Shown piece after piece: positions 59,401 through 64,000 of a stretch of DNA of 64,000 nucleotides (its first letter is position 1; each line of letters starts with the position of its first letter). This stretch comes from Nepenthes gracilis (Eukaryota > Streptophyta > Magnoliopsida > Caryophyllales > Nepenthaceae): NCBI GenBank assembly GCA_033239525.1, contig BSYO01000008.1, positions 9,110,150-9,174,149 of the forward strand. Reading direction: 5' to 3'. Below the pieces are notes generated by a model. The model was not told the origin of the DNA and made no database searches. It saw nothing but the letters and a program-made list of their open reading frames with translations. A program made the translations under genes and the position numbers.

Positions 59401-60690
59401 TTTGATCTCCAAAATATATAATAGAATCATCTCAAAATCCATTTGAAACCCAAATAAAACCATTAGAAAAAAAGAGATGAATTAATGCTCAGCAATTGCT
59501 ATATTAGACTTTAATAATATTACAAATATAAATAAATTGCAATAACAAAATTATATAACAAACTCCAAATATAAATCCAAATACAAACTAAATGTAAATT
59601 TGAATATCAATATACAGTAACCAAATTTTCGTATATCTTCCGTTTAAATCTTACAACTTTTCAAACTTTCTAATTTGAAATGAGTTAGAAATATTTATAA
59701 ATTGTGAGCCAAATATTTATATATATATAACAATTAGAATGAACAAGCAAAAATAATAAAATATGTGTAAAATTTATTATATATCAAATGTTTTAAATAT
59801 CGAATGTCTAAATGCTAATTGTCCTAATTAATCAAATATCCAAATATAATTTGTAGTCAAAATTTGTAATCTTAATATAAATACTAAATAATCTAAATGT
59901 GTAAAGTCATTCAAAGACTTAAATATTTAAATATTACAAATTCAGAATTCTTAGAGTCCAAAATCTAAAGTATTTAAATTTGATAAGTTCAAATATTAAT
60001 CAAATCCTGCATTTTTTAAAAGTTAAAAATTTTAAATATCAAACCATGTGTAGATAAAAATTTTAAAAATTTAAAATATGTTAAAATTTGAGAATTAGCA
60101 ATTCAAAAATTAATTTGGAAGAAGAGTTACATGTATTCCTAATAATTTTAAGCCAAATTATAACTATTTATATCCATAAGTAAGCCGTCTATACATTATT
60201 ATATATAAACGGGTTAAATGTTACTTGCTTTTATCACGGTAGATGATAAGTATAATTCTTAAATCCATCTAAATATGTTAAAAAGTTTAAATATATTATT
60301 CTATTTAATTTTTTATAATGGTTCTCAAAAGTATCAAATTGGGAGACTTTATACAAAAGGCTTAAAATATTTTCTCTTTGTAGCAAAAATTACAAAGCTT
60401 TCACTTTAAAGAAGTACAAATACATAATTTTTTATCCACGTGAAAAAGATTAAATATCAAATAAAATATTAAATAAAATCTAATCCAATGTGCATGTATG
60501 ACCAATTACATGCAAAGCCGAAATGCACAACTTTATAACTTTTTCTTTGTAAATATTTTTATATATAGATATATTATTTTAAAATATTTACTTGTTAAGT
60601 GATAAATAAATAAATTTTTAAATCTTTCAATAAAACCAAACAAAACCTCAATACTTTTGATAAAAATCACATAGATACAATGATACTCAA
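53420..60690. other. Long AT-rich intergenic DNA
   Basis: Over 7 kb without a recognisable gene. It has a (GA)n run at 56,640-56,655, an (AAG)n run at 56,781-56,804, and several homopolymer A/T runs (for example 54,231-54,240, 58,450-58,462). ORFs here are short and composed of low-complexity sequence. Confidence 0.55.
56781..56804. repeat. (AAG)n microsatellite
   Basis: AGAAGAAGAAG... about eight units, next to A-rich sequence. Confidence 0.85.
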
Positions 60691-60699
60691 AGTAAGAAG

Positions 60700-61250
60700 A
60701 AAAAAAAATAGCATATGCGCATAGTGAAGATACAAAATGTAAACAAATTTAGAAAAAATATGAAATAAATCAAAGATCAAGTATAGAAATACTTGTTTTA
60801 ATATTCTAATATGACAGATTTGACCCTTAAAAGTCCTAAAATCTCATTCCTTCTCCTTTTCTCTTTTCTTCTTCTTTCTCTCTACTTTTTTCTCTCTTTT
60901 CTTTTCTTTCTATCCTGCAAAATGACTGAAAAATTACACGCAGGTCATTTATAAATACAACCAATGCATGAGCAACCAACAGGCACATATCAAGTGTCAT
61001 TCCAAAACCTTACTCACGCATGAGTGCCAAATTTAAATGCTAAACAATCTACACAAACTATGTACAAGTGCTACATAGTTGCCACCCAATCTGTCCAAAA
61101 AATGTATAAGCCTAGATATTCAAATTTGCTTTTTCTATTATTTTTATCATATATTTATTTTTAAATTAATTTAAAATTATATTAATAATATCATGATGAT
61201 ATATAAAATATAAAGTATTATAATTCTTCCCTCTAAAAATTTTATTCTTG
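60700..61250 (-). repeat. Gypsy LTR with adjacent polypurine tract, minus orientation (family A-like)
   Basis: On the minus strand, TTTTTAGAGGGAAGAAT (about 61,240-61,224) reads as a polypurine tract ending a gypsy internal region, nearly the same as that at about 43,085. LTR-like sequence follows at lower coordinates: GTATTTATAAATGACC (TATA-like, about 60,950) and then a purine-rich leader AGAAAGAAAAGAAAAGAG (about 60,910). This matches the layout of the segments at 4.7 and 6.75 kb in opposite orientation. Confidence 0.5.
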
Positions 61251-61715
61251 AAATTTTACACACCTAGAAACAACAAAATTTGATCTCTATATGGGTCCAC
61301 TATACTTCACTCTGTAACTCTAATATTTTTCTATTCAAATTCAAATCGGGACCTCATAATATGCAAATAATCATCAATTAGCTTCCATCATTTGATCATC
61401 AGAGGAGCCATCAACTTCAATGACTTTTGGCTTGCCAAACTTAGCACTCTTTGATAAAATTTTGTCACGTCTCAAAACTGAACCATATATATATATATAT
61501 TACTTTATATTAAAAATTTATAAAATTTGATTATTAATACCAAAATCGGTTCAAACGTTAACAAGCCAAACCCCAAATCAACAAAAATTGACAAAACACA
61601 ATAGACATAGTACTAATGTGATACGCAATTCCAATATAATTTAATTTGGAATTATATGTTATTTTAGATAAGTTAAATGTGTCAAAATTAATTATATTGT
61701 GGAATTTAAAAAAAA
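61251..61715. other. Probable decayed gypsy internal end and AT-rich DNA
   Basis: Upstream (in minus orientation) of the polypurine tract, a fragment at about 61,420-61,470 has a protein-like composition but no decisive motif. An (AT)n run lies at about 61,487-61,500. Confidence 0.3.
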
Positions 61716-62440
61716 AAGGAGCAGGCAAACTAGCACTTGAGGCATGCCAATCGTGTGCCTAAGCGTTGAAAGCCATGGAGTGGGGCTCGAGGGGTGCCCA
61801 AGGCAGCTTTCAAACGCCGTTTGTCGTGAGGCTGGTACTCGAAGCACACCTGAGTGGTGCTTGAGAGCCAGTGGCTCTATTTAAGAAACATTAGTGTACT
61901 ATTTGGCCATTTCGTGCAAGATAGGAGAAAAATGAGAGAGAAAAAGAGAAGTGGTAAGTCAAAGTATTTTTTTATCATATATGTTTAGTAGGATGTTGAA
62001 GTAAGTATGTTACATCGTGTCATTGGTCTGTTTTTGTATCCGATAAATTTTATTTACATTGGGAGGTTTTATATATATGCATGATATTTTATTTACCATA
62101 TTTATTTCCTTTGTGTATGCATGTCTTATTTACTAGTTGTTTTGTGGTTTTGTTGGAGTTTTGCTAATATTTGAAAGTTTTGTTTATTTTATAAAAAAAT
62201 GGATAAGTATTTGAGATATGATATTTGTGTATCGATATATTTGTATGAAAAAAAGTCATAAAAATTTACATGGGCCGTACATTGGTATACATGTATCGGT
62301 GCCAGGGGCTCGGGATTTCTACCTTTGTGGTTTGATACGATATGTGACCTTTTTCTGACGGGGAAAGCATTCGTGATCCTTTTCCGACGAGGAAAGCTTT
62401 GTGACTTTATTTTTCGTTAATAGAAAAAGGTTTTGTTATG
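61716..62440 (+). repeat. LTR-like segment, gypsy type, + orientation (family A-like)
   Basis: GC-rich start (GGCATGCCAATCGTGTGCC, GGGGCTCGAGGGGTGCCC), a TATA-like CTCTATTTAAGAAAC at about 61,873, then a purine-rich leader ATGAGAGAGAAAAAGAGAAG (about 61,932). At 62,346-62,405 a block TGACCTTTTTCTGACGGGGA is repeated as TGATCCTTTTCCGACGAGGA. The layout is that of chromovirus LTR plus leader. Ends not defined. Confidence 0.4.
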
Positions 62441-63050
62441 TAAATAATTCTCCATAGTTGTATTTTAATGAGAACTATTAGAAGATGATTGAACAAAATT
62501 AATATATTCAGATATCATAATATATCATATTTATTTGAGGATTACACCCAATATCACAAGTGACAAAATATAATGAGCACGTTCCTTGTTTATAGGAGAA
62601 CATATATAGATAACCCTACCAATAGATCTAAATAGTGGTAAATATGGTTTAAAATTATTGGATGTATGTGTAACTCTTTCACAAGTTGGACTTTTGATCT
62701 TTGGTTCATTGATTTTGGATATACTTTGTATTTTGATATGTTTTCTACATTGATTTGCATATGGATTTCATTTAAGATTTGCAGGTTTGCCTAAATATGG
62801 GATTTGACTAGTTTCGTACATTTAGATATGTGATTTTGTTTTAAAATATATTTTGTTCTTATGTGATTTAGTTACAAATTATGTTTCATTCGTACATGAT
62901 TTTGATCTAAATTTTATTTCATTCAGTATATGTTTCATATAAATTATGATATAATTTGGATTATATGATTTTACTCTGTATCCTATTTTGTTTAAAGTAT
63001 GTCTCAATTGGACTATATTTTGATTTAGACTATATTTTGAGTACAAGACT
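62441..63050. other. AT-rich intergenic DNA
   Basis: Nothing recognised. Confidence 0.5.
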
Positions 63051-63425
63051 ACCTTCAAACCTTCGATATTGGGCTTCTAGATTTGTAACCTTTATACATT
63101 TTGAATGTATTTATGGACTATTCTTTTGATTTTCGGATATTATTATTTATTATATTATATAGATAATATAAGATATTATCTGCCTTCAAACCTTCATTAT
63201 TGGGCTTCTAGATTTGTAACCTTTACACATTTTGAATGTATTTATGGACTCTCCATCTGATTTTAGATATTATTATTTATTATATTATATAGATAATATA
63301 ATATATTATCTACCTTCAAACTTTTGATATTAGGCTTCTAGATTTGTGACATTAACATATTTTGAATGTATTTATGGATTCTCCATCTGATTTTAAATAT
63401 TATTATTTATTATATTATATAGATA
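63051..63425. repeat. ~131-bp tandem repeat, 2.9 copies
   Basis: Units begin CCTTCAAACCTTC at 63,052, 63,183 and 63,313 (periods 131 and 130). Each holds GGCTTCTAGATTTGTAACC, TTTTGAATGTATTTATGGA and an AT-rich stretch ATTATTTATTATATTATATA that can fold on itself. The third copy is slightly truncated. It has no reading frame. Confidence 0.9.
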
Positions 63426-64000
63426 CTTACTAAGTTTTAGACTTAAATTTTTATTTTTTATCCATTTAATTTGTGAATTTGGATACATTATAGAAGTTTG
63501 AACATGATCTAGTCACAGTTTTATCTTTTTGGTGAGTATTAGTTGTAGTTCGATTTTATTGATATTGGTTGATATTAAACATTGAGAGATATGGGGTCTT
63601 GGTTGTGGTTTTGTATTAAAAATTGTTGGATTATTCAGTCATTGAGTCATGTTGTTATCAATGGTTTGTCACCTCCCTTACCATATTTATGGAGTAAGTC
63701 GTATTTATTATATTATTTAGATGATTATCTGATGAGATCTTGTATGGGTATTATTTTTATAGTTGTCATATCGAGTCATGTGGATGTTTGTTTTGTCACA
63801 CCCAGGTTTAAAATTTGTTGGTTGTTGTATTATTTTGATATTTTAATTTTTATAAATTATAATTATTTAGATCTGTTTTGGTCCGGATTCATAATAGTGA
63901 ATAGTATATGAGAATAGTCGTAAGGAGATATATATTTTAGGTCAAGTTTTAGGAAGGTAATTAATTAGTTATTTTGTATGATATGTATTGTCTATAGCGG
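63426..64000. other. AT-rich intergenic DNA to window end
   Basis: The plus-strand ORF at 63,582-63,911 is hydrophobic and low-complexity with no recognised family. Not called as a gene. Confidence 0.45.

Noticed and set aside
63582..63911. Hydrophobic 109-codon plus-strand ORF near the window end
   Set aside because: T-rich low-complexity sequence gives Phe/Leu/Ile/Tyr runs; no family match or start context.
1..64000. CRISPR arrays, bacterial-type operons, tRNA or rRNA genes
   Set aside because: None seen; the window is plant nuclear DNA, and the only tRNA-related sequence is the primer site of the copia element.

Overview
This is a window of plant nuclear DNA. It is very AT-rich and gene-poor, crowded with decayed LTR retrotransposons, and carries two plant-specific protein genes. 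The species cannot be read from the sequence; a flowering plant is clear, and nothing here separates dicot from monocot securely.

Only two intact host genes are well supported. (1) An intronless AT-hook/PPC (AHL) DNA-binding protein gene on + at 27,498-28,337. (2) An intronless DUF3475-DUF668 protein gene (PSI family) on - at 50,914-52,716, with a pyrimidine-rich leader. They lie 22 kb apart in opposite orientation and show no sign of working together.

Most other recognisable sequence is mobile. A structurally complete but dead Ty1/copia element of Tork/Tnt1 type on - fills 10,757-16,381; it has two LTRs, a 5-bp target duplication, a tRNA-Met primer site, gag, and a pol broken by stops and frameshifts. 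Older copia debris lies at 2.0-2.5 kb (RNase H, -), 8.25-9.1 kb (RT/RNase H, +), 18.2-20.1 kb (integrase to RT, -) and 21.8-22.45 kb (gag, +). A LINE fragment (endonuclease end to RT, -) lies at 22.5-23.65 kb. Chromovirus-like gypsy debris in both orientations fills 43.0-45.4 kb, with LTR-like relatives near 4.7-5.25, 6.75-7.15, 60.7-61.25 and 61.7-62.4 kb.

The most unusual block is 33.2-40.1 kb. A 240-260 bp inverted repeat (33,208-33,821) is cut exactly where a GC-richer retroelement-derived block starts. That block holds three tandem minus-strand cassettes, each with its own TATA-like box and polyadenylation signal. One encodes a broken protein with the plant 'putative gypsy type transposon' (Transposase_28) domain. 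A plus-strand LTR-like segment follows. This looks like a Tat-lineage-like or non-autonomous element with antisense genes. A 296-bp MULE-type MITE with a 9-bp target duplication sits just before it at 31,682-31,977. No tRNA, rRNA, CRISPR or organellar gene was recognised. The remainder is AT-rich intergenic DNA with microsatellites and a few tandem duplications.
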